NCBI GenBank assembly: GCA_013696535.1 | Contig: JACCYI010000089.1 | Coordinates: forward strand, 1-9,502 | DNA: 9,502 nt | Direction: 5' to 3' | Source: Solirubrobacterales bacterium | Lineage (GTDB): Bacteria; Actinomycetota; Thermoleophilia; Solirubrobacterales; Solirubrobacteraceae | In this document: in pieces, positions 1-7,144 of the stretch | How the letters are laid out: each line of letters begins with the position of its first letter | Numbering within the stretch: position 1 is the stretch's first letter | Made by a program: the position numbers and the translations under genes | The notes under the pieces: generated by a model | The model's input: only the letters and a program-made list of their open reading frames with translations | Told to the model about the DNA's origin: nothing | The model's database searches: none

Positions 1-1155
1 CATCTGGCGTAGGGAGGCGACCGTTCCGGGGAAGGTGACGCAGATCGCGGCATCCAACGAGCCGATGTCGATCCCGAGCTCGAGGGCGTCCGTGGAGACC
101 ACGCCGAGCAGCTCCCCCTCGACGAGCCGCCGCTCGAGCTCGCGACGCTGGCCGGGCGTGTAGCCGGCGCGGTAGGGAACCACGAGCTCGGCCAGATCGC
201 CCGCGCCGCGATCCTCAAGTGCCAGCCGGGTGAACCGCGCCATCAGCTCGACCGCCTTGCGCGACTTCATGAAGACGATGGTCCGCGCACCCTGCGCCAC
301 CAGCTCGGCCAGGAGGTCGGCGGCCTCGGCGAGCACCGAGCGCCGGGTGCCGAGCGCTTCGTCGACGATCGGGGGATTCCACATGGCGATGGTCCGCTTG
401 GAGCCCGGCGATCCGTCGCGCTCGATCACCGTAAAGTCCTCGAGGCCCGTCAGCCGCTCGGCGAGCTCGGCCGGGTTCGCGATCGTGGCGCTCGCCATGA
501 GCACGCGCGGTGCAGTGCCGTACGCGTCCGCGATACGGAGCAATCGCCGCAGGACGTTGCCCACGTGCGAGCCAAAGACGCCGCGGTAGACGTGCGCCTC
601 GTCGACCACCACGACGGCGAGGTTCGAGAAGAAGTCGCCCCAGGCGGTGTGGTTGGGCAGGATCCCGAGGTGCAGCATGTCGGGGTTGGTGAGCACCACG
701 TTTGACTTCTTGCGGACCGCAGCGCGCTGCTCGCGTGGCGTGTCGCCGTCGTAGATCGCCGGCCGGGCCCGCTTGAATTGCAGGGCGTGAAGGGCCCGGG
801 CCTGATCCTGGGCGAGGGCCTTGCTCGGATAGAGGTAGAGGGCTCGGGCCTTGGGGTCGCGGGAGAGGACGTCGAGGGTCGGCAGCGTGAAGCACAGCGA
901 CTTACCCGAAGCGGTGCCGGTCGTGACGACGGTCGGGCCCGCCCAGGCGGCGTGGATCGACTCGGCCTGGTGGGAGTAAAGCTGCTCGATTCCGGCGTGA
1001 TTGAGCGCGGCGACGACGTCGGGATGCAGCTCGGACGGGATCGCCACCAGCCGCGCCGGACGGGCGTTCACGGCGGATTGGGTGACCAGGCGCTCGTCGT
1101 CGCGACCGGCCTGCAGCAGATCGTCCCACGGCTCGATGGAGCGGACGACCGCCAT
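1..1155 (-). CDS. DEAD/DEAH-box ATP-dependent helicase, YprA/MrfA-like (3' end outside window)
   Basis: This is the N-terminal 385 residues of a superfamily 2 helicase; the reading frame stays open to the left edge, so the C-terminus is missing. The start is ATG at 1155. In order I see a Q-motif-like region (LYSHQAESI, about 59-67), Walker A TGTASGKS (79-86), motif Ia-like YPSKALAQDQ (109-118), TNPDM (156-160), Walker B DEAH (185-188), motif III SAT (222-224) and, in the second RecA lobe, TIVFMKSRKAVE (292-303) and ALELGIDIG (357-365). The spacing and the ELGIDIG motif V match the YprA/MrfA group, which usually carries a C-terminal DUF1998 zinc-binding domain that would lie outside this window. 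Bacillus MrfA works in repair of mitomycin-type DNA damage, so a DNA-repair role in the cytoplasm is likely by family. An Lhr-like helicase is the main alternative. It is transcribed away from the GT81 gene across a 65-base gap. Confidence 0.9.
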   Translation of the reverse strand, partial: MAVVRSIEPWDDLLQAGRDDERLVTQSAVNARPARLVAIPSELHPDVVAALNHAGIEQLYSHQAESIHAAWAGPTVVTTGTASGKSLCFTLPTLDVLSRDPKARALYLYPSKALAQDQARALHALQFKRARPAIYDGDTPREQRAAVRKKSNVVLTNPDMLHLGILPNHTAWGDFFSNLAVVVVDEAHVYRGVFGSHVGNVLRRLLRIADAYGTAPRVLMASATIANPAELAERLTGLEDFTVIERDGSPGSKRTIAMWNPPIVDEALGTRRSVLAEAADLLAELVAQGARTIVFMKSRKAVELMARFTRLALEDRGAGDLAELVVPYRAGYTPGQRRELERRLVEGELLGVVSTDALELGIDIGSLDAAICVTFPGTVASLRQM

Positions 1156-1220
1156 CAGTCGATCCGGTGCGGCGAGGTCACGCGGAGCGGCTCGAGCATG
1201 ATTGCGATAGTACGGCGCCC
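1156..1220. promoter_or_regulatory. Divergent intergenic region with a candidate two-way -10 element
   Basis: These 65 bases separate the divergent starts of the helicase (ATG at 1155, minus) and the GT81 gene (GTG at 1221, plus), so both promoters must lie here or inside the genes. The only A/T-rich patch is around 1201-1212. On plus it reads GATAGT (1206-1211), which matches the -10 consensus at 4 of 6 positions and would place transcription start within a few bases of GTG 1221, implying a nearly leaderless mRNA. On minus the same bases read TACTAT, also 4 of 6, about 50 bases from the helicase ATG. I see no convincing -35 hexamer for either direction and no Shine-Dalgarno before GTG 1221. 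The call is an inference. Confidence 0.3.
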
Positions 1221-2078
1221 GTGACCACTCTCCCGATCGTCGAGCGCTGGTTGCGGACTCGTTCGTTTGACCACTCGAGCTTTCCGGCCGAGCGCATCGC
1301 GGTGGAGCGGGATGCGACCGTGAGCCTGTGCCTGCTGGCCGGAGATCTGGCCGATCTCGAACCCGTCGTCGCCACGCTCGAGCGGCTGATCGAGCGAGGA
1401 GTGGCCGACGAGCTGCTCATTCTCGGCGTGGACTCCTCCCTGCCGGCGACGGGCGGCGCGCCGGTGGTCCCGGCGGCCACGCTGGTACCGGAGCTCGGCC
1501 GCGTCCTGGGGCGAGGCGACGCGATGTGGCGGGCGCTGTCGGTGATGACGGGCGACGTGGTGGCCTTCATCGATGCGGAGCTCGGAGGGTTCGGCGAGCA
1601 CGTGGCCTGCGGCCTGATCGGGCCGGTGGTGTGTGAGCCGAGCGTCAGCTACGCCACGGGCTTCGCTCGCCGGGAACCTACGACGGGCACCGTGGAGGCG
1701 GCGGATGACGGGCGCGTGACCGAGCTGAGCGCCCGCCCTCTCCTGCGACGCTTCTGGCCTGAGCTGACCGCCTTTCAGGAGCCCCTCGCGAGGGAGCTGG
1801 CCGCGTCGCGTTCACTGCTCAAGCGCCTGCCGTTCTCCACGGGTTTCGGCGTCGAGGCCGGGCTGCTGCTCGACGCCTACGGCACCGTCGGCTTGCGCGA
1901 CCTCGCGAAAGTCGACCTGGGCGTCCGCCGCGATGCGCGCCCGTCGCTCGCCGAGCTCAGCACCAAGGCCGAGGAGGTGACCGACGTGGTGGCGCGCCGC
2001 CTCGCCCACCGCGGCCTCGCCGCTGAGCCGGGGACACTGAAGATCGTCGAGCGTCCGCCCTTGGCTTCTGCCGCATGA
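1221..2078 (+). CDS. Divergent GT81 glycosyltransferase, glucosyl-3-phosphoglycerate synthase-like, altered donor site
   Basis: By family this enzyme transfers glucose from UDP- or ADP-glucose to 3-phosphoglycerate, the first step to glucosylglycerate. The protein is 285 residues from GTG 1221; an upstream in-frame GTG at 1167 would add 18 residues that do not look like the family. Conserved family blocks are GDAMWRALSVMTGD (99-112), GRVTELSARPLLRRFWPEL (164-182), FQEPLARELAASRSLLKRLPF (185-205) and GFGVEAGLLLD (208-218). Sites bound to the donor in the family are changed. The usual PARNEA/PALNEE motif reads LAGDLADLE (39-47), GKG(D/E) reads GRGD (97-100), the metal DxD (FIDSD or FLDAD) reads FIDAE (116-120), and the histidine of the C-terminal (R/A)HRxxPL loop is absent in RRDARPSL (236-243). 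The acceptor-side GRVTEL is kept. The gene overlaps the next by ATGA at 2075-2078. It is either a pseudo-glycosyltransferase or an enzyme with changed chemistry. Family assignment is firm; activity is uncertain. Confidence 0.85.
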   Translation: MTTLPIVERWLRTRSFDHSSFPAERIAVERDATVSLCLLAGDLADLEPVVATLERLIERGVADELLILGVDSSLPATGGAPVVPAATLVPELGRVLGRGDAMWRALSVMTGDVVAFIDAELGGFGEHVACGLIGPVVCEPSVSYATGFARREPTTGTVEAADDGRVTELSARPLLRRFWPELTAFQEPLARELAASRSLLKRLPFSTGFGVEAGLLLDAYGTVGLRDLAKVDLGVRRDARPSLAELSTKAEEVTDVVARRLAHRGLAAEPGTLKIVERPPLASAA

Positions 2079-2881
2079 CCCTGCGAGCGCTCTACGTCGA
2101 CCTCGACGGGACCCTGCTCGGCCGGGCGGCGTCGCTCCTGCGCGACGGGGAAGGGAGGTTCTCGCTGCTCGGCGCCCGCGCGCTCGAGGCCTGCGCGCGC
2201 GCAGAGGTCGAGGTGGTGCCCTACTCGGGTCGCCGCCGGTCCTCTCTGTTCTCAGACGCCCGTCTCCTCGGCTGCCCCGCCTACATCTTCGAAGCCGGCT
2301 GCGGGCTGGTCATCGACGGCGAGCTCGAGTGGCTCACCGGGGACCTGCTGCCCCGGGAGAACGCGACGATCCACGCGCAGATCACCGCGTCGGGCGCTCC
2401 TGAGCTCTTACTGAGCATGTTTGCGGGACAACTCGAGTATCACGATCCCTGGCATCTGGATCGCGATGTCTCACATCTGTTCCGCGGCGACGTCGATGCG
2501 ATGCAAGCCGACGAGCTGCTCACCGCGCGGGGCTTGGGGCACCTGCGACTCGTGGACAACGGCATGATCAGCCTTCCCGGCAAGCGGGCGTACCACCTCA
2601 TCCCGACGGTCGCGTCCAAGGGGCGCGCGGTCGCCCGCCACATGCAAGCTCGCGGGTATGTACGCGAGGAGTGCATCGCGGTCGGCGATTCCCGGGAAGA
2701 CCTGACGGCCGCAGGGGCGGTCGGGACGTTCTGGTTCGTGGCCAACGCGCTCGAGCGCGACCCGGCGATCCGCGAAGCGCTTGCCGGAGTGGCGAACGCG
2801 CGGGTGGCCGAGGAGTCCTACGGGGCCGGGGTCTACGAGGCGGTGGTCACCACCCTGGCCGAGCACCGTTCAGACGCCTGA
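2075..2881 (+). CDS. HAD-superfamily phosphatase, mannosyl/glucosyl-3-phosphoglycerate phosphatase-like
   Basis: A 268-residue Cof/MpgP-type (HAD-IIB) hydrolase, expected to remove the phosphate from a glycosyl-3-phosphoglycerate to give the free glycosylglycerate in the cytoplasm. All four HAD motifs are present: motif I YVDLDGT with nucleophile D9 and acid/base D11 (7-13), motif II serine S51 in VPYSGRR (48-54), motif III lysine K182 in ASKGRA (180-185), and motif IV GDSRED with D205 and D209 (204-209). A cap domain of about 100 residues lies between motifs II and III, as in type IIB. The ATG at 2075 overlaps the GT81 stop by four bases, so the two are probably translationally coupled and act in one pathway. 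Mycobacteria use an unrelated histidine-phosphatase-type GpgP for this step; the HAD type is known with MpgS/GpgS in thermophiles. The exact substrate (glucosyl or mannosyl) cannot be told from sequence. Its last 12 bases overlap the 3' end of the convergent M20 gene. Confidence 0.85.
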   Translation: MTLRALYVDLDGTLLGRAASLLRDGEGRFSLLGARALEACARAEVEVVPYSGRRRSSLFSDARLLGCPAYIFEAGCGLVIDGELEWLTGDLLPRENATIHAQITASGAPELLLSMFAGQLEYHDPWHLDRDVSHLFRGDVDAMQADELLTARGLGHLRLVDNGMISLPGKRAYHLIPTVASKGRAVARHMQARGYVREECIAVGDSREDLTAAGAVGTFWFVANALERDPAIREALAGVANARVAEESYGAGVYEAVVTTLAEHRSDA

Positions 2882-4117
2882 GCGGTCGTCGTCCGGCCTG
2901 CGGAGCCACTCGATCGTCAACTCCACCAGCCGCGCGAAGGTCACGAGGGCACGCTCGAGATCGCGTTCCGGCGTGTCTTCGGCGGGCGAGTGGCTGATGC
3001 CGCCGGTGCTCGCCGCGAAGACCATGACCGCCGGAGCCAGTCGGGCAATCTCGGCGCAGTCGTGCAGTGCTCCGCTCGGAAGCCGATGGGCCGCGTCCGT
3101 GACTTCCTGGCATGCCTGCTCCGCCATGGCGACCAGCTCGGGATCGAACGGAATCGGCTCGATGTTCCAGATGCGATGCCACGTGATCTCGACGCCCTCG
3201 TCTTCGGCGATCGAGTCGCCAGCGGCCCGGACGTCGCGCAGCATCGAGGCCAGCGCTTCAGGCTCGAAAGCGCGTTGATCGAGCGTCATCTCGCAGCTCT
3301 CGTTGATGATCGTGGGAACCCCCGGGGCCACCCGGACCGGGCCCACGGTCGCCACGCCCCCGTGTCGCGCCGCGGACTCGCGGGCCGCGAGCCCGAGACG
3401 GGCGGCGGCCAGGAAGGCATCGTGGCGCAGGCGCAGCGGCGTGGAGCCCGCGTGGCCGGCCCGTCCGGCGAATCGCAGCGCGTGGCGCTCGACCCCGTAG
3501 GTCCCGATCACCGCGCCTGCGGAGAGGCCCAGATCCGCGAGCACCGGGCCCTGCTCGATATGGAGCTCGAGATAGGCGCCAATGCCCTCGAGGCGCCCGC
3601 GGGCCTCCCCCACCCGGTCGAGCTCGACGCCGTGCGCGGCGAGCGCGTCCGGCAGTGGGACGCCATCGGCGTCGCGCAGCTCGCGGACGTCGTCGGGCTC
3701 CAGCGTCCCGGCCGCAGCGCTCGATCCGAACAGGGAACGGCCGAAGCGGGCGCCCTCCTCGTCGGCCCAGTCGACGAGCTGGAGCGTCACTGGGGGAGTG
3801 GTCTCCGCGTAGGAGCGGAGCACTTCCAGGCCGGCGCACACCCCCAAGGCGCCGTCCAACCAGCCGCCCGAGGGAACCGAGTCGATATGGGAACCGACCA
3901 CCAGCCGCTCCTCGTGCTCTCCGGCCAGGGTGGCCCACAGGTTGCCGGCGGCGTCCTGCTCGACCTCCACCGGCAGCTCGGCGAGTCGGCTGTGCAGCCA
4001 TTCACGGGCCTTTGCCCATTCCTCCGTCCAAGCGACCCGGCGCGCCCCACCGGGTCCGCCGGTCCGCTCCGCAAGCTCGCGGAGATCGGTGATCACGCGA
4101 GCGGGCTCGTGCGACAT
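2870..4117 (-). CDS. M20-family Zn-dependent amidohydrolase (hydantoinase/carbamoylase, allantoate amidohydrolase type)
   Basis: This cytoplasmic metallo-amidohydrolase of the HyuC/AllC branch of M20 removes the carbamoyl or ureido group from N-carbamoyl-L-amino acids, ureidopropionate or allantoate. I chose ATG 4117 (415 residues); GTG 4123, two codons upstream, is also open. Neither has a clear ribosome site. Counting from GTG, the bimetal ligands are H79 in GSHIDS, bridging D90 in GGWLDGALGV, the E122-E123 pair in DEEGARF, H188 in LELHIEQGP, and H378 in GISHSPAE. The lid/dimerisation domain begins near 205, with GRAGHAGSTP (220-229) and TIINE (271-275), a substrate and dimer-contact block. 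Length is normal for the family (about 410). The start lies 9 to 15 bases after the stop of the VWA gene, so it is probably the last gene of that operon, although no functional link to MoxR/VWA proteins is known. Which substrate it uses is not decided by these motifs. Confidence 0.88.
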   Translation of the reverse strand: MSHEPARVITDLRELAERTGGPGGARRVAWTEEWAKAREWLHSRLAELPVEVEQDAAGNLWATLAGEHEERLVVGSHIDSVPSGGWLDGALGVCAGLEVLRSYAETTPPVTLQLVDWADEEGARFGRSLFGSSAAAGTLEPDDVRELRDADGVPLPDALAAHGVELDRVGEARGRLEGIGAYLELHIEQGPVLADLGLSAGAVIGTYGVERHALRFAGRAGHAGSTPLRLRHDAFLAAARLGLAARESAARHGGVATVGPVRVAPGVPTIINESCEMTLDQRAFEPEALASMLRDVRAAGDSIAEDEGVEITWHRIWNIEPIPFDPELVAMAEQACQEVTDAAHRLPSGALHDCAEIARLAPAVMVFAASTGGISHSPAEDTPERDLERALVTFARLVELTIEWLRRPDDDRSGV

Positions 4118-4126
4118 GCACACGGT

Positions 4127-5101
4127 CTACACGACGCGGCCGAACCAGCGCAGCCCCAACGCCCCGCCCACGAGGAGCAGGAGCAGCCCCCCGCCCGCAA
4201 AGGCCGCCGACACCTCCTGCTTTGACTCCTCGAACCCGATCCGGGTGCCCAGGGTCGCGTAGACGGATTCGAGCTGCTCGGCGGAAGGCGCGTCGAAGAA
4301 GCGACCCCGGCTGACGCCCGCGAGCTCCTTGAGCGTCTGGGGATCGGGAGGCACCGGGATCGTCTGCTCGAAGCCGCCCGGATCTGAGAGGGTGATCGTG
4401 CCATCGGGCGTTCCGAGCGCAACGGCATAGATCGGGACCCCCAGCTGCCGTGCCCGGCGGGCCGCGTCGAGAGGGGACGTCTCGCCCGCGGTGTTCTTGC
4501 CGTCCGAGAGCAGGACGATGGCCGCCGGCGCTCGCCGGTCGCCCGTGGCCCGCTGGCTTCGCAGTTGGCCTTCGACGGCGTCGAGCCCGCGCTGTAGACC
4601 GTCGCCCATGGCGGTGCCGCCGTCCGCGAGCAGCGAGTCGATCGCCGGCTCGATCTCCGAGCGTTCAGAGGTGGGCGGGAGGCGCAGCTCCGCGTACTGG
4701 TTGAAGGTGACCACGCCGATGCGGAAAGTGTCCGGCACCTTGGAGACGAAGGTCTTCGCTGCGGCCTGGGCGGCGGCGAGGCGGTCGGGCTCGACGTCCG
4801 TGGCGCTCATGGAGCCCGAGACGTCCGTGACCAGCATCACGGTTGCCTGGCGCTTGGGCTGCGCGACGGTGCGCTCGGGGCGGGCGAGGGCGAGGACGAG
4901 CGCGCCGAGGGCGAGGAGCGTGAACGCGGCTGGAAGATGCCGCCGCCACCCCGGCGTCCCCGTGACCACGTTGGGCATCAGCTCAGGGCTGGCAAAGGCG
5001 GCGGCCGCGTCGCGGCGACGTCGCTGAAGCGCCGCATAGAGCGCAAGTGCGATGGGGAGGAGGACCAACCCAGCGAGAAAGGCGGGCTCCCGGAAGCTCA
5101 C
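4127..5101 (-). CDS. BatA-like von Willebrand factor A domain membrane protein
   Basis: A 324-residue protein with the BatA/aerotolerance layout: an N-terminal transmembrane helix (about 7-24), a second one (about 57-74), a VWA domain (about 86-285) and a C-terminal transmembrane helix (about 299-318). Both ends are therefore anchored, with the VWA domain likely on the outer face of the membrane. The metal-ion-dependent adhesion site is complete: DVSGS (93-97), the threonine in GGTAMGD (161-167), and the aspartate in LLSDGKN (197-203). So metal-dependent binding of a partner protein is likely. The start is GTG 5101, overlapping the DUF58 stop as GTGA, with a strong ribosome site just upstream. 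The gene follows MoxR and DUF58 in the usual order, and no BatB, BatC or BatD homologue follows. Known family members take part in stress or aerotolerance phenotypes; the target here is unknown. Confidence 0.92.
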   Translation of the reverse strand: MSFREPAFLAGLVLLPIALALYAALQRRRRDAAAAFASPELMPNVVTGTPGWRRHLPAAFTLLALGALVLALARPERTVAQPKRQATVMLVTDVSGSMSATDVEPDRLAAAQAAAKTFVSKVPDTFRIGVVTFNQYAELRLPPTSERSEIEPAIDSLLADGGTAMGDGLQRGLDAVEGQLRSQRATGDRRAPAAIVLLSDGKNTAGETSPLDAARRARQLGVPIYAVALGTPDGTITLSDPGGFEQTIPVPPDPQTLKELAGVSRGRFFDAPSAEQLESVYATLGTRIGFEESKQEVSAAFAGGGLLLLLVGGALGLRWFGRVV

Positions 5102-6087
5102 CTCACCACCTCCTGGTTCCCGACTTCTGGGACGGCCGCGTGGGTGCGAGCGCCCGCGCCGGGCCGCCCGGCGCGCTCGGTTCGTCTCAGGTGGGTGGCG
5201 AGCTCGCGCAGCCAGTCGCCGTCCGTGGTGAGCAGGATGTGATCAGCGCCCGCGCCGCGGATCTCGGCGCCCACCCGGGCGCGCTCGTCGGCGGCTGCCG
5301 CGGCGAACCGGCGCCGTAGCTTCGAGGAGCTCGTGTTGACGTGTATCTGGCGACCCGTCTCGGGATCGACCATCCACAGCGAGCCGACCGGCGGCAGCCC
5401 CATCTCACGCGGGTCCCGCACTTCGGCGCACAACAAGCCGTGGCGGCCGCGGAGCGAATGCAGGGGCCCCGACCAGTCCGTCGGACCGCGGAAGTCCGAG
5501 ACCACGACCACCAGTCCGCGTGCCCGCGCCACCGCCCGGAGCTTGGCCAGCGCCCCTGCCAGCCCGGTAGCGCCCGCGCCGTCGGGCTCGGGCTCTGCAC
5601 GCAGGGTGGCCAGCAGACCGAGCAGGCCGAGCCGGCCCTGGCGCGGCGCGAGCAGCCGCGGCTCCCCGGCGCCGACCGCCATGACCCCGAGGCGATTGCC
5701 GCGCCGGGTGGAGACATGCCCGAGGGCCAGGGCGACACCTTCGGCCACATCCGCCTTCCGGCGCTGGGTGGTGCCGAAGGTCATCGAAGCCGAGGTGTCG
5801 AGCACGAGCCACGTGGTCATGGCCCGCTCCCCGACCTGCACGCGCACGTGCGGCAGCTGCGTCCGAGCGGTGACGTTCCAGTCCATCTGGCGGACGTCGT
5901 CCCCAGGTTGGTAAGGGCGGATCTGCGCCAGCTCGGTCCCCGCACCGACACTCGGCGTCACGTGCTCTCCCGGGATGAGGCTCTCCACGCGCCGCCGCAC
6001 GGCGAGGTCGAGCGACCGCAGGACGGGCTGAGGGACCGGCCCGGGTCCCGGCCGGTCGGGCGTGCGGACGGGCTCTGCGAGTTTCAC
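5098..6087 (-). CDS. DUF58 domain-containing protein (MoxR-associated)
   Basis: A 329-residue protein without membrane segments, whereas many DUF58 proteins carry two N-terminal helices. The DUF58 signature RPYQPGDDVRQMDWNVTAR spans 57-75. It is followed by a VWA-like core starting at WLVLDTSASM (93-102), with the MIDAS-type D97-x-S-x-S101, and by VVVVSDFRG (193-201) at the position of the third metal loop. The start is GTG 6087, overlapping the MoxR stop as GTGA; the ribosome site before it is weak, so coupling to MoxR is likely. DUF58 genes sit almost always next to moxR and VWA genes and are thought to act as partners or adaptors of the MoxR ATPase; the biochemical role is not established. 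The last 30 residues (about 300-329) are low-complexity and not family-like. Confidence 0.92.
   Translation of the reverse strand: MKLAEPVRTPDRPGPGPVPQPVLRSLDLAVRRRVESLIPGEHVTPSVGAGTELAQIRPYQPGDDVRQMDWNVTARTQLPHVRVQVGERAMTTWLVLDTSASMTFGTTQRRKADVAEGVALALGHVSTRRGNRLGVMAVGAGEPRLLAPRQGRLGLLGLLATLRAEPEPDGAGATGLAGALAKLRAVARARGLVVVVSDFRGPTDWSGPLHSLRGRHGLLCAEVRDPREMGLPPVGSLWMVDPETGRQIHVNTSSSKLRRRFAAAAADERARVGAEIRGAGADHILLTTDGDWLRELATHLRRTERAGRPGAGARTHAAVPEVGNQEVVR
5107..5114 (-). promoter_or_regulatory. Strong Shine-Dalgarno sequence of the VWA gene inside the DUF58 3' end
   Basis: On the minus strand these bases read AGGAGGTG, a near-perfect anti-16S match, five bases before GTG 5101. It lies in codons for the last residues (QEVV) of the DUF58 protein. 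It fixes GTG 5101 as the VWA start and suggests that this gene is translated more strongly than simple coupling would give. Confidence 0.75.
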
Positions 6088-7106
6088 CGCACGTTGCGCT
6101 CAGCGCCGAGCTCGACCACGGGCATCACCACGTGCCCGAGCACGTCGTCGAGCACGCGATCCGCGTCGACCCCGGCCGCGAGCGCCTCATAGGTCAACAC
6201 GATGCGGTGGCGCAGGACATCGCGCGCGAGGTCGTGGACGTCGATCGGCAGGGCGTAGTCGCGCCCGCGAAGGAGCGCGAGCGCCCGCGCGGAGTGGACC
6301 AGGTTGATCGATCCGCGCGGGCTTGCGCCGAACTCCACCCAGTTCTCCTCGCCTGGCCGGCGGGTCGCGGTGGTGAGGGCCACGGCGTACTCCATGACCC
6401 GCCGGTCCACGTAGACGTCGGCCGCGGCTGCCTGATACTCGGCCAGTGATGCAGGCGACAGGACCTCCCGCACCCGCACGTCCGCCGCCAGCGAGCGCTC
6501 CACCACGGAGACCTCGTCGCGCGCGTCGGGGTAGTCGACCACCAGCTTGAACATGAAGCGATCGACCTGCGCCTCGGGCAGCGCGTAGGTGCCTTCGGAC
6601 TCGATCGGGTTCTGCGTGGCCATGACCAGGAACGGCTGCGGCACCCGATGGGAGACGTGCCCGATCGTCACCTGGCCCTCCTGCATGACCTCGAGGAGGG
6701 CCGACTGCACTTTGGCTGGAGCCCGGTTGATCTCGTCCGCGAGCAGGAAGTTGCAGAAGACGGGCCCGAGTTCGGTGTCGAAGCCGTGGGTGTCCGGCCG
6801 GTAGATGCGGGTTCCGATCAGGTCCGACGGCACGAGATCGGGGGTGAACTGCAGGCGCTTGAACGAGCCGCCGAGCACGTCGGACACCGTCTTGACGGTC
6901 AGGGTCTTGGCCAGCCCGGGAACGCCCTCGAGCAGGACGTGCCCGCCGGCGAGCAACGCGACGAGCACCCGCTCGAGCATGGCTTCCTGGCCGACGATGA
7001 CACGCTTGATCTCAAACAGCGCGGACTCGAGCGCGGCATGGGCCTCACGGGCGGCGGCCGCCCGGTCGCCGGCCACGGCGTGCAGGCGGCCCTCCTCGAT
7101 GCTCAT
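6084..7106 (-). CDS. MoxR-family AAA+ ATPase
   Basis: A 340-residue cytoplasmic AAA+ ATPase of the MoxR type, thought to act like a chaperone that helps VWA-domain partners or metal/cofactor complexes mature. I chose ATG 7106 because AGAGGA (7118-7113, minus) lies six bases before it; a GTG at 7148 is also open and would overlap the protease stop as GTGA. Numbered from ATG 7106, Walker A is GVPGLAKT (61-68), Walker B with the MoxR-specific extension is LLADEINRAP (121-130), the sensor 1 region is ATQNPIE (163-169), followed by EGTYALPEAQVDRF (171-184) with the conserved arginine. The C-terminal lid carries WVEFGASPRG, the usual sensor 2 block (SPR). Length is normal. It lies between the HtrA-like protease and DUF58, with coupled junctions, so the four proteins are probably made together. 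Confidence 0.95.
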   Translation of the reverse strand: MSIEEGRLHAVAGDRAAAAREAHAALESALFEIKRVIVGQEAMLERVLVALLAGGHVLLEGVPGLAKTLTVKTVSDVLGGSFKRLQFTPDLVPSDLIGTRIYRPDTHGFDTELGPVFCNFLLADEINRAPAKVQSALLEVMQEGQVTIGHVSHRVPQPFLVMATQNPIESEGTYALPEAQVDRFMFKLVVDYPDARDEVSVVERSLAADVRVREVLSPASLAEYQAAAADVYVDRRVMEYAVALTTATRRPGEENWVEFGASPRGSINLVHSARALALLRGRDYALPIDVHDLARDVLRHRIVLTYEALAAGVDADRVLDDVLGHVVMPVVELGAERNVR

Positions 7107-7112
7107 CACGCG

Positions 7113-7118
7113 TCCTCT
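7113..7118 (-). promoter_or_regulatory. Ribosome binding site deciding the MoxR start
   Basis: The minus strand reads AGAGGA here, six bases upstream of ATG 7106. No comparable purine tract precedes the alternative GTG at 7148, whose first 14 codons are also unlike the family. This supports ATG 7106 as the main start. Confidence 0.55.
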
Positions 7119-7144
7119 CGTCCGGATGTTCGATGCGTCGGGAG

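Noticed and set aside
1167..1220. Upstream in-frame GTG start for the GT81 gene, adding 18 residues
   Set aside because: The added residues are unlike the family, there is no ribosome site, and the frame would begin 12 bases from the divergent helicase start; GTG 1221 fits better.
1328..1636. Plus-strand frame of about 100 codons inside the GT81 gene
   Set aside because: Arg/Gly/Ala-rich shadow frame without a ribosome site or motif.
2990..4225. Long plus-strand open frame (about 411 codons) opposite the M20 and VWA genes
   Set aside because: It is the antisense shadow of the M20 gene in GC-rich DNA: rich in Arg, Gly and His, no recognisable domain, and the opposite strand encodes a complete enzyme with all metal ligands.
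5341..6192. Plus-strand open frame of about 283 codons opposite the DUF58 gene
   Set aside because: Low-complexity composition and no motif; the minus strand carries the full DUF58 signature.
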